64,000 bases of DNA from Marinobacter sp. (GCA_014359475.1 JACIZI010000021.1:1-64000), one strand, 5' to 3'; shown: positions 1-9,196, counted from the stretch's first letter. Notes: generated by a model from the letters alone, not told the origin. Made by a program: numbers and translations.

Positions 1-44
1 TTCTTGGCAGCAAACTCTGCCTGGGCGAAACTCGTTTGCTTCAT
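1..44 (-). mobile_element. IS5-family transposase, N-terminal fragment cut by window edge
   Basis: Read on the minus strand from the ATG at 44, the codons give MKQTSFAQAEFAAK and then leave the window. This matches the usual beginning of IS5-family DDE transposases. An in-frame ATG at 80 overlaps the stop codon of the neighbouring deacetylase gene as ATGA, so the element abuts, and may cut into, the end of the exopolysaccharide operon. No terminal inverted repeat can be assigned because only one edge is visible. The family call rests on about 14 residues. Confidence 0.55.
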
Positions 45-76
45 GACAGTCTCTGGCCATTCTTGCGGAGGGACTT

Positions 77-1159
77 TCATTTTACTAAACCGACACCGTG
101 AGGGGAATAAATCAGTGTTTCCCTAAAGCGCGTTTTCACATGCTCCACCCAGGAACAATACTGAAAAAAATCCCTTGCGTAGGCCGGAAATGTAAATCGA
201 GGTAGTACAAATCTTAAACTGTTTACCGCTGCAGGGGTCACATAGCCCGGCACCGCACTTACGGCCGCTTTGAAGCCAGAATCAGCGACCAGTTCCATTT
301 CCCGTTCAGAAAAATCCTCCTCTCGCCCCACCGGATAACAAAATACATCACTGGGGTTGTTCAGTTCCTGACACACCTTCTCCCGCGACAAAACGATCTC
401 CTCCCTCGCTTCTTCTGCACCAAGCTGAGAGAGAATATGATGCGTAAGGCCATGGGCACCAAATCTCACCCCCTTCCCTTCAAGCTCCCTTGCCCTTTCC
501 CAGCCCAGTGCCAGGTATGGAGACGGCGGGGCAGCGGGCAGTTCGACCCCGAGTTTGTCTGCCAGGTTGCTCAGGAATGCGCGGGATTCCGCTTTGTGTC
601 GTGCCGAACTGGATTTCATCAGTTCGCGGATCTCGTGGCCGGCGCGTTGCTTGTTGGCTGAGGTGTTCAGGGAAAGATCCCGCGTGCCGCTCCGGGTATC
701 CAGAACCAGAGATTCTTTATTGGATTGTTCCAGCAGGTAGGATACCTGTGCATCCCAGGGCCAGTTTTTTCCATCCATGAAGTCCGTGATCAGGAAGCAG
801 GTAAACGGGCACTGGTGGGCAGAGAACACCTCGTGGGCTGTTTCTACCTGGTGCAGGAACCCGTCATCCAGGGTAAAGGAGACCACCTTGTGCCGGTTGA
901 CTGAGGATTGACTGAACCGGTCGAGTGCCTCATCCAGATCCACGAAGGCGTAGCCCTGTTTTTTCAGCCGGGCCAGGCAATCACTGACCATCTGTGGGTC
1001 GTGGCCGGGCCTGCCATTTCCGGGGTTCCGGAACTGGTGCAACATGAAAACCGGCAACAGAGGCGGAAGAAACGGACGGACCATGGCTTCTACCAGACGG
1101 CTGGTAATGATCCTCACCATCAGGTCCTTGGTTGCCAGTGTACCGGAGCGACGACTCAT
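77..1159 (-). CDS. Polysaccharide deacetylase (NodB-domain) protein
   Basis: This 360-aa protein has a NodB-type carbohydrate esterase 4 fold. The metal-binding aspartates sit in the segment SFTLDDGF (about residue 95), the His motif is AHGLTHH (about 238), and a late barrel strand carries CYPVGREEDF. The family removes N- or O-acetyl groups from polysaccharides; here the substrate is probably the exopolysaccharide made by this operon. The N-terminal 30-40 residues are hydrophobic, which suggests membrane association. The ATG at 1159 overlaps the glycosyltransferase stop by 4 bp, so the genes are translationally coupled. It is the last gene before the putative IS5 element, so its C-terminus (ending GLVK) may have been altered by the insertion. 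Confidence 0.85.
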   Translation of the reverse strand: MSRRSGTLATKDLMVRIITSRLVEAMVRPFLPPLLPVFMLHQFRNPGNGRPGHDPQMVSDCLARLKKQGYAFVDLDEALDRFSQSSVNRHKVVSFTLDDGFLHQVETAHEVFSAHQCPFTCFLITDFMDGKNWPWDAQVSYLLEQSNKESLVLDTRSGTRDLSLNTSANKQRAGHEIRELMKSSSARHKAESRAFLSNLADKLGVELPAAPPSPYLALGWERARELEGKGVRFGAHGLTHHILSQLGAEEAREEIVLSREKVCQELNNPSDVFCYPVGREEDFSEREMELVADSGFKAAVSAVPGYVTPAAVNSLRFVLPRFTFPAYARDFFQYCSWVEHVKTRFRETLIYSPHGVGLVK

Positions 1160-2268
1160 ACAAACTCCTGGTAAAGCGATTGATAGCCGTGAAGCATGGC
1201 CTTCACGGAAAAGGTGTTCCCGGCTTTGTTTCTTGCTTTGGTGGTCATATCCGTTGGAAGTTCTCCCTGCATCACACGGAGCACGGCATCACGGATTGCC
1301 CCGCTATCGGCGGTGGGGATCAGGAGGCCGGTTTCCTCATGGTCCAGGATTTCTTCCGGGCCACCACTTCGGGTGGCGATGACAGGCACGCCGGCCATCA
1401 TGGCTTCCACCGTGGATATGGAGAATCCTTCGGATGTGGAGGGCAGCAAAAATGCGTCCGCCTGGCACAGAATGTCCTGCACGTCGCTGCGAAAGCCCAG
1501 GAAATGAATGTTTGATTCCATTCCCGTCTCTTTTACCCTGGCCTCCAGCCCGGCAAACAGGTCCTTGCGCTGATGGCCGACCACGATGAAGTGAACCTTC
1601 GGATTACGGGTGACCACACCCGGAACGGCATCGACAAGGTATGGGTATCCTTTCGCGGGGCGGATGTTGCCAATGGAGATCACCAGTCTGGCATCGGCTG
1701 GCAAGCCCAGTTCGGTTTTCAGGGCAGCGCTTTTTTGAGGGCGGAATTTGTCGGGGTCGACGCCGTTGTAGATCAGTCTCAGCTTTTTAGTCGCCAGCGG
1801 GCTGCGGGAGCCCAGCTCTTCCTGCAACCGGCGGGAAACACACACAATTGCTTTTGCCCCCATGTTGATCAGTCGGAACTTGGTGGCCAGGAAGCGCTCG
1901 TTGGAGGCAACGTCCACACCGCCGTGGAAGGTGGCAATCATGGGCACACGGCAAACAAAGGCTGCCAGGGCGCCGTATACGTTCGACCCGAGCAGATGCG
2001 CGTGCACCAGTGAGATGCGTTGTCTGCGAATCAGGCCCACGAGGGTGGCAATATAGCCGATGTTGAAGCTTCCCTTGGAATCAATCATCAAGGGCTCGAT
2101 GCCGATGGCTCTTACCGTATCCGCGACCCAGCCTTCACCCCGCAACACGACGGTATGCCGGTAACGGTCTGAATCCAGACTCCGTAACAGCGTGGTGAAT
2201 ACCGTCTCTGCCCCGCCTGGTCCGGTGGTGTCGATCAGGTGGAGTATGTGGATGGGTGCAGCTGGCAT
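1156..2268 (-). CDS. Glycosyltransferase family 4 protein
   Basis: This is a GT-B fold, retaining glycosyltransferase of about 370 aa. The N-terminal nucleotide-free domain starts IHILHLIDTTGPGGAE, a typical GT4 opening with the glycine loop. The C-terminal GT1/GT4 domain has the E-x7-E motif region (STSEGFSISTVEAMMAGVPV) and the RSGGPEEI loop that binds the donor sugar nucleotide. It probably adds one sugar to the lipid-linked repeat unit in the cytoplasm. I chose the ATG at 2268 because AAGGTG lies 9 nt upstream; the in-frame GTG at 2280 has its Shine-Dalgarno sequence too close. It overlaps the downstream deacetylase by 4 bp and follows the GNAT-like gene by about 20 bp. Confidence 0.9.
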   Translation of the reverse strand: MPAAPIHILHLIDTTGPGGAETVFTTLLRSLDSDRYRHTVVLRGEGWVADTVRAIGIEPLMIDSKGSFNIGYIATLVGLIRRQRISLVHAHLLGSNVYGALAAFVCRVPMIATFHGGVDVASNERFLATKFRLINMGAKAIVCVSRRLQEELGSRSPLATKKLRLIYNGVDPDKFRPQKSAALKTELGLPADARLVISIGNIRPAKGYPYLVDAVPGVVTRNPKVHFIVVGHQRKDLFAGLEARVKETGMESNIHFLGFRSDVQDILCQADAFLLPSTSEGFSISTVEAMMAGVPVIATRSGGPEEILDHEETGLLIPTADSGAIRDAVLRVMQGELPTDMTTKARNKAGNTFSVKAMLHGYQSLYQEFV

Positions 2269-2288
2269 GGGGTGAGTCACCTTCCCTG

Positions 2289-3263
2289 TTAGCCTTTGAA
2301 GCGGTAGATCAGCCGGAACAACCCGCTGCGCACGATCATGACCGTCGCCATTGGCTCTGTATCGGTGGCTATCCGGGCCTTGTAGTTTTCGTTTTTGCCG
2401 GTACCTGCAAGCATATCGAATACAGCTATGTTGTTGTCGTCAAAACACTGTTCGATGACATAACCGAAGTGCAGTGTTCCCGGTGCCAGTTTTTTGTGGA
2501 CGTTATCCTCGAAGCCACCCTGAATATTGTAAACGCGCCCCTGATACTCGACGTTATACAGAACAGAGATCAGCCGGCCATCCACCCTGAGCTCTGAAAG
2601 ACGTGCCTGGCCACCTTCGGCGGGCAGACGCTCAAGGAATTTGCGCTGGAACAGCATGCCTTTCTCCCCCCCGAAGCAGGGGGCGTCCCACCGCTGTTGA
2701 TGGAACTGGTCGAGACTGCGAAAGAAGTTGTCATGCGCTTCGGAAGGCACATCGCGCACGGTTACTTCCCCCAGCGATTTCAATACCTTGCGCCGGTTGT
2801 ACAGCCTCAGGCGGGTATTGCTGCCCAGAGAGTTCAGGTATTCCTGGAACGACCCTGTGGTGCTGACGCTGTACGCCGTGTCTTCTTCCAGCTCGCGCCA
2901 TAACCAGCGTTTGTCCCGGCATAGCTTCTGCAACAGCTGGTACTCCGTGCTGTTGACACGCAAATCGCTGAGTACGGTTTCGGTCCACTTCCGGGAGGAC
3001 AGCAGCGCCAGAAGGCGGTCATAGGCATCGGGGCCCGGGGTATCGCCGAGCAGGGTGTTGTATTCGGTTCTGGGCGTGGCAATGCAGCGATGGCTGGTGC
3101 CTGTGCATTCCAGTGCATGAATCGGGAACCCTTTGAAGCGGTAATGGGCAAGGTACATTCCGTTGGCCCCGGCGGCACCCTCAGTGACGGGTTCAAATCC
3201 TGGTGTATCGCCCCAGGTTTCCCACCAGCTTTTTTGCCAGGCATCGGTCTGGAATACACTCAT
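2289..3263 (-). CDS. FemAB/GNAT-like acyltransferase in exopolysaccharide operon
   Basis: This is a protein of about 324 aa of the Acetyltransf_6 (FemAB-related double GNAT) type. Its central part (NTRLRLYNRRKVLKSLG, then a segment with ISVLYNVEYQGRVYNIQGG and DMLAGTGKNENYK) matches the pattern of polysaccharide-associated GNAT acyltransferases. Its role is likely acylation or aminoacylation of a sugar residue; the exact donor is unknown. A longer reading frame exists to 3326, but the ATG at 3263 gives the standard ATGA overlap with the upstream FemAB gene and starts MSVFQTDAW, as expected for this family. It works beside a second FemAB paralogue, as is common in XrtA clusters. Confidence 0.8.
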   Translation of the reverse strand: MSVFQTDAWQKSWWETWGDTPGFEPVTEGAAGANGMYLAHYRFKGFPIHALECTGTSHRCIATPRTEYNTLLGDTPGPDAYDRLLALLSSRKWTETVLSDLRVNSTEYQLLQKLCRDKRWLWRELEEDTAYSVSTTGSFQEYLNSLGSNTRLRLYNRRKVLKSLGEVTVRDVPSEAHDNFFRSLDQFHQQRWDAPCFGGEKGMLFQRKFLERLPAEGGQARLSELRVDGRLISVLYNVEYQGRVYNIQGGFEDNVHKKLAPGTLHFGYVIEQCFDDNNIAVFDMLAGTGKNENYKARIATDTEPMATVMIVRSGLFRLIYRFKG

Positions 3264-4579
3264 GGCAGGTTCCTCACGATCATCGGCCCCATGATGCGGG
3301 TAACCCACACCGGCAACCGCTTCCATACCGCAATCAGTACCCGAAACTTCGGATTGTCCGGGTTCAGCCCCGGCAACTCACCTCCTTCGGGCAGGCAGTA
3401 ATGCCAGTGCAAGGGCACCATAAAGGCGCCCCACTGTTGCTTGAACCGTGCGGTACCCGCATCCCGGCTGCAGCGTCCGAAGTCGAACAGTTCGAAGCCC
3501 TGCGCTACGGCCAGTTGCAGCACTTTCCAGTACATGGCCATGTTGATACCGCTGTGGTTATGTTCCCGCAGGGTGGATGCCCAGGGGATTTCCATGCGGT
3601 TGCCGAAGCCGGTCAGGAAGGCGCAGCCGGCGGGTTTTCCCTGCATGCGGGCGACCACGAGGGTGGCGCGATTACCCAGTGTTTTGAGCAGGCCGGCGAA
3701 GAAGCCCTTGCCGTAAACCGGCGTGCCGAGATCCCGCATGTTTCTGGCGAAAACCTTGTAGAAATCATCCAGCAATTCAATGCCGCCCACGTCAATGCCG
3801 GAGATTTCCCGCTCTCCTCGGCGCACCTGGGCACGGACTTTGGGCTGGAAGCTGCTCCACAGGTCGGCGGCATCCTGCGGAAGTGGCAGCCACCAGGTGA
3901 CTTTGTCGGTGCGTTTGGGCAGCTGGCTGAACGCATCCCGGATATGCCGAAGTTCCACATGTGCCGCGCCGCGCGCCGCGCGCCACTGCCCGGCCCTTGC
4001 CATTAACGCCTCTGCAACCATGCGGTTGTCCGCCAGTATTCCGCCATAGTTGAAATACGGGACGGAAACCATGAAATTGCCGAATAGCCGGCTTTTTTGC
4101 TGTACCACTGGCAAGACACCCATTACCTGCCCATCCGTTCCACGGGCAACCAGGTATTGGTGGTCGTGCCGGCAGGTGTCGGTGATGAATTCCGGTATTT
4201 CCGGCGTGTGCCACAGCGAGACGGCCGGGTGCTGCCGGAGGTATTCCTGCACGGCTTCCCGGGCTGCCGGATTATCCGACAGCAGGGCAATTTCGAACGG
4301 GCTTTCCGGCTGGTTCAGAACGGCCTGCGGAATGACCGGTTCGGACGGTTGCCAGGCCTGTGCGGGTTTGGCCGCTTCATTGAGCTGTTTTTTCAGGGAC
4401 TTCTGGAGGTTTTTAAGCTCCGCGGAGATACCCTGGAGTTCGGCAATCAGCGGATCGCAGTCGTCACCGCTCTTGCGGGCCTCGCCAATCTGACGGCTTA
4501 AGCGGCCTTTGGAAGCCTTGAGGGCCTCAATACGATTGCGGAGCGCCGTCTGAGCCGGCGTTGCTTCCTGCATATCCAT
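3260..4579 (-). CDS. FemAB family XrtA/PEP-CTERM system-associated protein
   Basis: About 440 aa. Residues 10-65 form a charged, heptad-like coiled coil (ALKASKGRLSRQIGEA onward). The tandem GNAT folds typical of FemAB peptidyltransferases follow, with VPYFNYGGILAD, ELRHIRDAF and the C-terminal FDFGRCSRDAGTARFKQQWG, a hallmark of the XrtA-linked subfamily. The family is found next to exosortase EPS loci; the substrate is not known. The frame opens with a GTG at 4588 directly after the stop of the deacetylase; I prefer the ATG at 4579 because GAGTGAAAG precedes it. Its end overlaps the next gene by 4 bp. Confidence 0.88.
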   Translation of the reverse strand: MDMQEATPAQTALRNRIEALKASKGRLSRQIGEARKSGDDCDPLIAELQGISAELKNLQKSLKKQLNEAAKPAQAWQPSEPVIPQAVLNQPESPFEIALLSDNPAAREAVQEYLRQHPAVSLWHTPEIPEFITDTCRHDHQYLVARGTDGQVMGVLPVVQQKSRLFGNFMVSVPYFNYGGILADNRMVAEALMARAGQWRAARGAAHVELRHIRDAFSQLPKRTDKVTWWLPLPQDAADLWSSFQPKVRAQVRRGEREISGIDVGGIELLDDFYKVFARNMRDLGTPVYGKGFFAGLLKTLGNRATLVVARMQGKPAGCAFLTGFGNRMEIPWASTLREHNHSGINMAMYWKVLQLAVAQGFELFDFGRCSRDAGTARFKQQWGAFMVPLHWHYCLPEGGELPGLNPDNPKFRVLIAVWKRLPVWVTRIMGPMIVRNLP

Positions 4580-4588
4580 GGCTTTCAC

Positions 4589-5449
4589 TCAGACTGCGAC
4601 CGCTGCGGAGGGGACATTCACCTCCGAAAGCACATCGGACACGGTACCGAAACGGAAATCATCCGTCAGCTTGTTCAGCCGCTTCATGCACTTGTCCAGG
4701 TTGTTGTAGTGCCGGAAACGCGAGAAGGCACTGACTTTGAGCCGCGGCTGGCCCGGGTCGATTTCCCAGGGGTGGAGGTAGAAGATAAACGGCTGCCCTG
4801 CCCGGTTGATTTTACCCAGGCCCCAGCGACTCAGCCAGTAGGGATAGAGGCGGAAGTAACCACCGCCGGCAATGGGCAGACGATAGCGGCCGATCGGGCA
4901 GGTAGAGAGCGGGAATTCCAGCAGGGTGGCGCCGTTGGGTGTCTGTAACCGGTAGGGCTCATGGGGCGTGCCGGGCATGCCATAACGGTCGTGGTGCACC
5001 GGGAAGATGGAGGAATCCCACTCAAAGCCTTCTTCACACAGAATATCCAGCGCCCAGCGGGATTGCGCGGTGATGGAGTAGCTGGCAGCCCGATAGCCCG
5101 TAATCGGCGCGCCGGTAATCTCTTCCAGGATGGCTTTGGATTTGCGGGTTTCCTCACGGAAGACGTCCGGAGTCTGGTTGTAGACCAACTGGTGGCTGTA
5201 GCCATGGCTGGCCACTTCATGTCCGGCCTTCTGAATCCGGCGTACCAGTTCCGGCGACCGTTCGGCCACCCAGCCGAGCGTAAAGAAGGTGGCACGGAGA
5301 TCTTTTTCTGCCAGCAGTTGCAGCAGCCGGTCGGTATTTTTCTCCACCCGGTATTCCATGGACGACCAGTCCTTGCGGTCCACGGCTTCTGCGAGCGCCG
5401 CTACCTGGAAATAATCTTCGACATCGATGGTCAGGGCGTTTCTGATCAC
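4589..5449 (-). CDS. XrtA system polysaccharide deacetylase (DUF3473 type)
   Basis: This 286-aa carbohydrate esterase 4 protein belongs to the exosortase-associated subfamily. It opens with the metal-site motif LTIDVEDYFQ, has the HxxxH pair in ASHGYSHQ (about residue 80) and the arginine motif GYRAASYSIT, and ends with the DUF3473-type extension (FIFYLHPWEIDPGQPR). It probably deacetylates the polymer or its lipid-linked precursor. The start is a GTG at 5449 with only a weak ribosome site. The stop codon is immediately followed by the next gene, in keeping with one long mRNA. Confidence 0.93.
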   Translation of the reverse strand: MIRNALTIDVEDYFQVAALAEAVDRKDWSSMEYRVEKNTDRLLQLLAEKDLRATFFTLGWVAERSPELVRRIQKAGHEVASHGYSHQLVYNQTPDVFREETRKSKAILEEITGAPITGYRAASYSITAQSRWALDILCEEGFEWDSSIFPVHHDRYGMPGTPHEPYRLQTPNGATLLEFPLSTCPIGRYRLPIAGGGYFRLYPYWLSRWGLGKINRAGQPFIFYLHPWEIDPGQPRLKVSAFSRFRHYNNLDKCMKRLNKLTDDFRFGTVSDVLSEVNVPSAAVAV

Positions 5450-5512
5450 GTCCGTGTTACTCCGGCGTTCAGGGTGATGGTTTTGCTGTTCTGTGCGTAG
5501 CGGTCAGTCTAC

Positions 5513-6802
5513 CTAAAGGAATCTGTAGCTGAGTGCGACCTGTACCCAGTTTTCGTTATATTCCACGCTCGGCAGGTCACTCTTCCGCATGGAGTGGCCC
5601 AGTGAACCGGAGCAATCAAGGTCTTCTGTTAACCGGTACGATAAGCCGACACTGGCTTCTATCAGCTGGTCATCCTGCGCGTTGTCCTCATAACGAAGAT
5701 ACTCGTAGCTGCCGTTGGCGGTAAAGCTCAGATGGGGGCGGAGCGGGCGACTGGCGCTGAAGCGCATCCCCAGTGAATTTTCCTCCTGATCTCCTGCCTG
5801 GTAATCCTGCCGGTTGGCAAAGCCCTGCAGGTCCAGCCGGCTGCCGTCGCTGAAGCGTTTGTTCAGTCCCAGTTCAATGGCGGTGACTTCAACGCCAAAC
5901 TGTTCGGTGGCATCAAATTCCACATCGCCGAATTCCAGCGTGAAATCCGAGGCCTGGTCGGTCAATTGCCGTGAGGCCGAGAGGTAGGCCGACGCGGTGG
6001 GGTTGATTTCCCGGGTGAAGGTCAGGCTGCCGATCAGGCCGTCACTGGTGAACTCGGTGGCGCCCAGCTGGCTTTCCTGTCGGGAATAACCGAGGCTGGC
6101 ATTGAGAGACGAGGCAGACCAGATCTTGTTGAGATTGAGATTGACTGAGCGGGTGTCGTTTTCCGCGCCGTTATCCAGTTCCTGTTGGTTGCCGGAGGCA
6201 GAAACCCCGCCGGAGAGTGTCGCATCGAACCGGTGGTTCCAGCCCAGAGACCCGATGTAACGATTGCTGTCCCGCAATTCCCGGTCCTGGTACTCGGTGT
6301 TCTCGAAACTCGCTGAAGCCTGCAGCTGGTCCACATCACTGAGGGGTACTGTCAGTACCGGTCCGGTACGAAAGATGTTTTTGCGGCTGCGGTTTTCCGG
6401 TGTGTCATTCTGCCGGGAGCTGCGCAGTACCTGACTGAGGTTGTTGTTCAGGGTCCAGTCCAGCCCTCGCCGGAGCTGGCAGCGGCCGGAAAAGCCCGAC
6501 GTGGCGTTGGTTTCCGGGTCGTAATAATCATTCAGCCAGTATTGGTAACTGAGCGACGCGTCCAGGTCGGATTCGCACTGCCCCGGATCGCTTGCATGGG
6601 CCAGGTTCAGCCGGGCGACGGTCTCCGTGTCCGACTCCTCATTATTATCCTGCTTGCCCACGTTGTCCGAGTGTTGTCCGGATAAGGAGCCGGTGACCGT
6701 TACAGGCGCGGAGAGCGCTGGGGCCGATGTGGCTGCCAGCAGTATGAATGACAGGACATACGGCCGCGGGTGTATCATCCGTGACACCACCGGTTTAACC
6801 AT
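5513..6802 (-). CDS. PEP-CTERM/XrtA system-associated outer-membrane beta-barrel (TIGR03016-like)
   Basis: 429 aa. A signal peptide (residues about 9-32, ending APALSA) is followed by repeated amphipathic strands with alternating aromatic and polar residues (for example ASLSYQYWLNDYYDP and LSFTANGSYEYLRYED) and a C-terminal strand WVQVALSYRFL that ends in Leu after an aromatic residue, as outer-membrane barrels do. The family is encoded in nearly all XrtA EPS clusters; its exact role, presumably in polymer passage or surface anchoring, is not settled. The ATG at 6802 overlaps the ATPase gene by 8 bp and has GGAG at a suitable distance; an inner ATG at 6778 would give a cleaner signal peptide. 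Confidence 0.85.
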   Translation of the reverse strand: MVKPVVSRMIHPRPYVLSFILLAATSAPALSAPVTVTGSLSGQHSDNVGKQDNNEESDTETVARLNLAHASDPGQCESDLDASLSYQYWLNDYYDPETNATSGFSGRCQLRRGLDWTLNNNLSQVLRSSRQNDTPENRSRKNIFRTGPVLTVPLSDVDQLQASASFENTEYQDRELRDSNRYIGSLGWNHRFDATLSGGVSASGNQQELDNGAENDTRSVNLNLNKIWSASSLNASLGYSRQESQLGATEFTSDGLIGSLTFTREINPTASAYLSASRQLTDQASDFTLEFGDVEFDATEQFGVEVTAIELGLNKRFSDGSRLDLQGFANRQDYQAGDQEENSLGMRFSASRPLRPHLSFTANGSYEYLRYEDNAQDDQLIEASVGLSYRLTEDLDCSGSLGHSMRKSDLPSVEYNENWVQVALSYRFL

Positions 6803-7676
6803 TCAGCACTGCTCCCACGTATTTTTCCTGGTTCAGGGACTGGGCCGCGTTCTCGATGGCACCCACGGTCAGCTTGCCATGAGGCACCACCAGCAGTGCA
6901 TAGTCACACAGCTCTGTGAGAATACGGGCATCCGGAGATACGGACACCGGGGCGGTATCCAGGATAACAAAGCGGTCCGGGTAGCGCTTTCTGACGGCTT
7001 GCAGGAATTGCCGCATCCGAAAAGCCGTAAAAAATTCGGCGGGCGTTTCCCGGCGGTTGCCGGCCGGGATCAGTCGCAATCTGGGGATCCCGGTGGGGTA
7101 CAGAATCCGCCCGATTTCACAATCCGGGTCATCCAGAAAGTCGGTCAGTCCGGCGTCCGGTACGATGTCCAGGTTGGCATGAAGGGTTGGCTCCCTGAGA
7201 TTGCAGTCAATGACCACAGCGGTCTTGGCCTGGTCAAATGCGAACGCTGCCGCCAGGTTGAGTGCCATGAAGGATGAGCCCGCTCCCTCACAGGCCCCCG
7301 TCACGACTATGGTGAAATTATTGCCGCCGGATTTTTCCAGTAACTTGGTCCGCAGGTTCCGGAAGTGATTCACCAGTTTCCGGTTGGGGGATTCCGGATA
7401 GATGATGCGGCGCTCGTCCATGTCATCCGCGGTCAGCCGGCGGGGCTCCTGCATGCGGGTGATCTGCTTGCTGATGACGTACTTGTCGACCGCCCCACCC
7501 CCCAGCTCCAGGGAGCTGGGCACCAGCATGCGGGAGTCATCCCAGTCATCCATCCAGTCGGTACGCTCCCCGGCGGGTTCGACCAGCGAAGGTTTCACCT
7601 CCTTCCGCTGTGCTTTTCGTTCGTCAGTCTTCGGCTGTTCTGGCTGTTCGGCCTTACTTCGCTCAGTCTCGTTCAT
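6795..7676 (-). CDS. BY-kinase-like (CpsD/CapB, XrtA-associated) ATPase lacking P-loop lysine
   Basis: 293 aa with an acidic/basic N-terminal region of about 100 residues and a MinD/CpsD-type ATPase domain. In XrtA loci the homologue is a tyrosine autokinase that partners the chain-length protein to control polymer length. Here the Walker A loop (residues 127-135) reads GACEGAGSS, so the catalytic Lys is Ser134. Walker A' is VVIDCNLREP and Walker B is FVILDTAP. The usual Tyr-rich C-terminal tail is absent (the protein ends KYVGAVLNG). I read the codons directly and see no frameshift. It is probably a nucleotide-binding or pseudo-kinase partner, not an active autokinase. It shares one base with the chain-length gene stop (TGATG). 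Confidence 0.85.
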   Translation of the reverse strand: MNETERSKAEQPEQPKTDERKAQRKEVKPSLVEPAGERTDWMDDWDDSRMLVPSSLELGGGAVDKYVISKQITRMQEPRRLTADDMDERRIIYPESPNRKLVNHFRNLRTKLLEKSGGNNFTIVVTGACEGAGSSFMALNLAAAFAFDQAKTAVVIDCNLREPTLHANLDIVPDAGLTDFLDDPDCEIGRILYPTGIPRLRLIPAGNRRETPAEFFTAFRMRQFLQAVRKRYPDRFVILDTAPVSVSPDARILTELCDYALLVVPHGKLTVGAIENAAQSLNQEKYVGAVLNG

Positions 7677-9196
7677 CAGATAACTCCAAGATATCTGGCC
7701 ACGGCAGCGCCTATATACGCAGCGGAGGCAAGGAAAGCGAGTACCAGCAATGTATTGGTCACCCGGCGATCACGGCGTTTTTCAAAGGGCGTGCGCACCA
7801 CCGGGATCTGTTCCAGCACCAGCATGTCCAGTTCTTCTTCGATTTGCTCGCGGCAGCGTACCCGGGGGTCGAGCTGCGCCCAGCCGATCGCCGCGCCGAA
7901 GGGCGCCGCAATACCCAGGAACAGACCCGCCAGTGCGAACATTTCAAACTTGGGCCCGGTGGGCTGCCGCGGGTACTGAGCGGCCTCGTTGATCTGGTAG
8001 TTCAGGCCCTGACCCTCGATGTCCAGGTGCATGGAGACCCGGGCTTTTTCGCGGCGTTTCAGCAAGTCGTTGTAAATTTCCTTGTTTACGGACATGTCGC
8101 GGGTCAGGTCGGCATACTCGGCCTTGTTGGCCTGAATACGCTCCATGCGCTTCTCCTGTTCCGCCATGAGCCGGTTCAGTGACTTGATGCGGGTCTCAAC
8201 TGTCTGGATATCGGTCCGGGTCTTCACCAGCTGGGAGCGAGTGTCCTGATAGACCGGGTTGGAGATGGTCTCACCGGAGGATCTGGACGCTGTTTCGCCG
8301 CCGCCCTGCGCCTGGTCCCGCTGCTTGCGCAGCTCCGCCAGTTGTTCTTTGAGGATGACGATGTCGGGATAGGTGTCGTGGTACTGTAACCGCAGGGAGT
8401 CCAGCCGCTCCTCGAGTGCCAGAATGCGTTGCTGGTAGGCATCCTCCCCCTTGCCCTGCAGGGTCGGGCTGATGTTCGACATCTGGTTCTCCAGCGACTG
8501 CTCGCGGGATTCCAGTTCCTCGAGCTCCAGCTCCGCCAGCTCCAGCTCACTTCTCAGGCGGGCCATGCGGGAATTGGCTTCTTCCTCGGTGCCGTCCACA
8601 TTCTGGGACAGGAAGCGCTGCAAGCGAGCTTCCACTGCGGCTATCTGGGTTTCATAACTTTTGACCTGTTTATCGATAAAATCATAGGCCGAGCTGCTCT
8701 CCGCCCGTCGACGCTTGTTATTTTCTTCGATGAAGGCCTGGCCCAGGCGCTGTGCAACCTTGAAGGCCGTAAGCGGGGACTGTGAGGAAAAGCCAATGCT
8801 GAAGAAGTTATCCCGCCGGGGCCGGACGCTCATGTTACCCCGGAGCATGGCAATGCGCCCTTCCAGGGCAGCTTCAGACAGATTGTCGGCGTTCGGGCCG
8901 AACACTCCGGTGTCTTTGGCAACCCCCGCCAGGACACGCCGGGTGCCCAGCAACTCGGCCGCCGCCGATGCACGGTCGCTGATTTTGGTGGCGACGGCGC
9001 TGCCTTCCATCAACGGACGGATGATATTGCTGTCGTCTACAAAGATGACCACTTGGGAATAGTATTTGTAGGGCCACAGGAACCCGGCAGCGAGCACCAC
9101 GGAACTCACAACGAGAAACAACAGGAAGGCGAGCCCCTTTCTGGAACGCACTTCCCTGATGGATTCTGTCGGCAGCTGACTCAGCGGTAACGCCAT
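7676..9196 (-). CDS. XrtA system polysaccharide chain-length determinant (Wzz/GumC-like)
   Basis: 506 aa inner-membrane co-polymerase. A transmembrane segment near residues 22-42 (GLAFLLFLVVSSVVLAAGFL) precedes a Wzz domain. A long periplasmic coiled coil runs from about residues 150 to 385 (rich in E/L/R heptads), and a second membrane segment sits near the C-terminus (TNTLLVLAFLASAAYIGAAV). A Pro/Gly-rich stretch (QYPRQPTGPKFEMFALAG) precedes the last helix region, as in PCP2 proteins. It sets polymer length and normally works with the downstream kinase-like protein. The ATG at 9196 has AGGGAAG upstream. Confidence 0.93.
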   Translation of the reverse strand: MALPLSQLPTESIREVRSRKGLAFLLFLVVSSVVLAAGFLWPYKYYSQVVIFVDDSNIIRPLMEGSAVATKISDRASAAAELLGTRRVLAGVAKDTGVFGPNADNLSEAALEGRIAMLRGNMSVRPRRDNFFSIGFSSQSPLTAFKVAQRLGQAFIEENNKRRRAESSSAYDFIDKQVKSYETQIAAVEARLQRFLSQNVDGTEEEANSRMARLRSELELAELELEELESREQSLENQMSNISPTLQGKGEDAYQQRILALEERLDSLRLQYHDTYPDIVILKEQLAELRKQRDQAQGGGETASRSSGETISNPVYQDTRSQLVKTRTDIQTVETRIKSLNRLMAEQEKRMERIQANKAEYADLTRDMSVNKEIYNDLLKRREKARVSMHLDIEGQGLNYQINEAAQYPRQPTGPKFEMFALAGLFLGIAAPFGAAIGWAQLDPRVRCREQIEEELDMLVLEQIPVVRTPFEKRRDRRVTNTLLVLAFLASAAYIGAAVARYLGVI

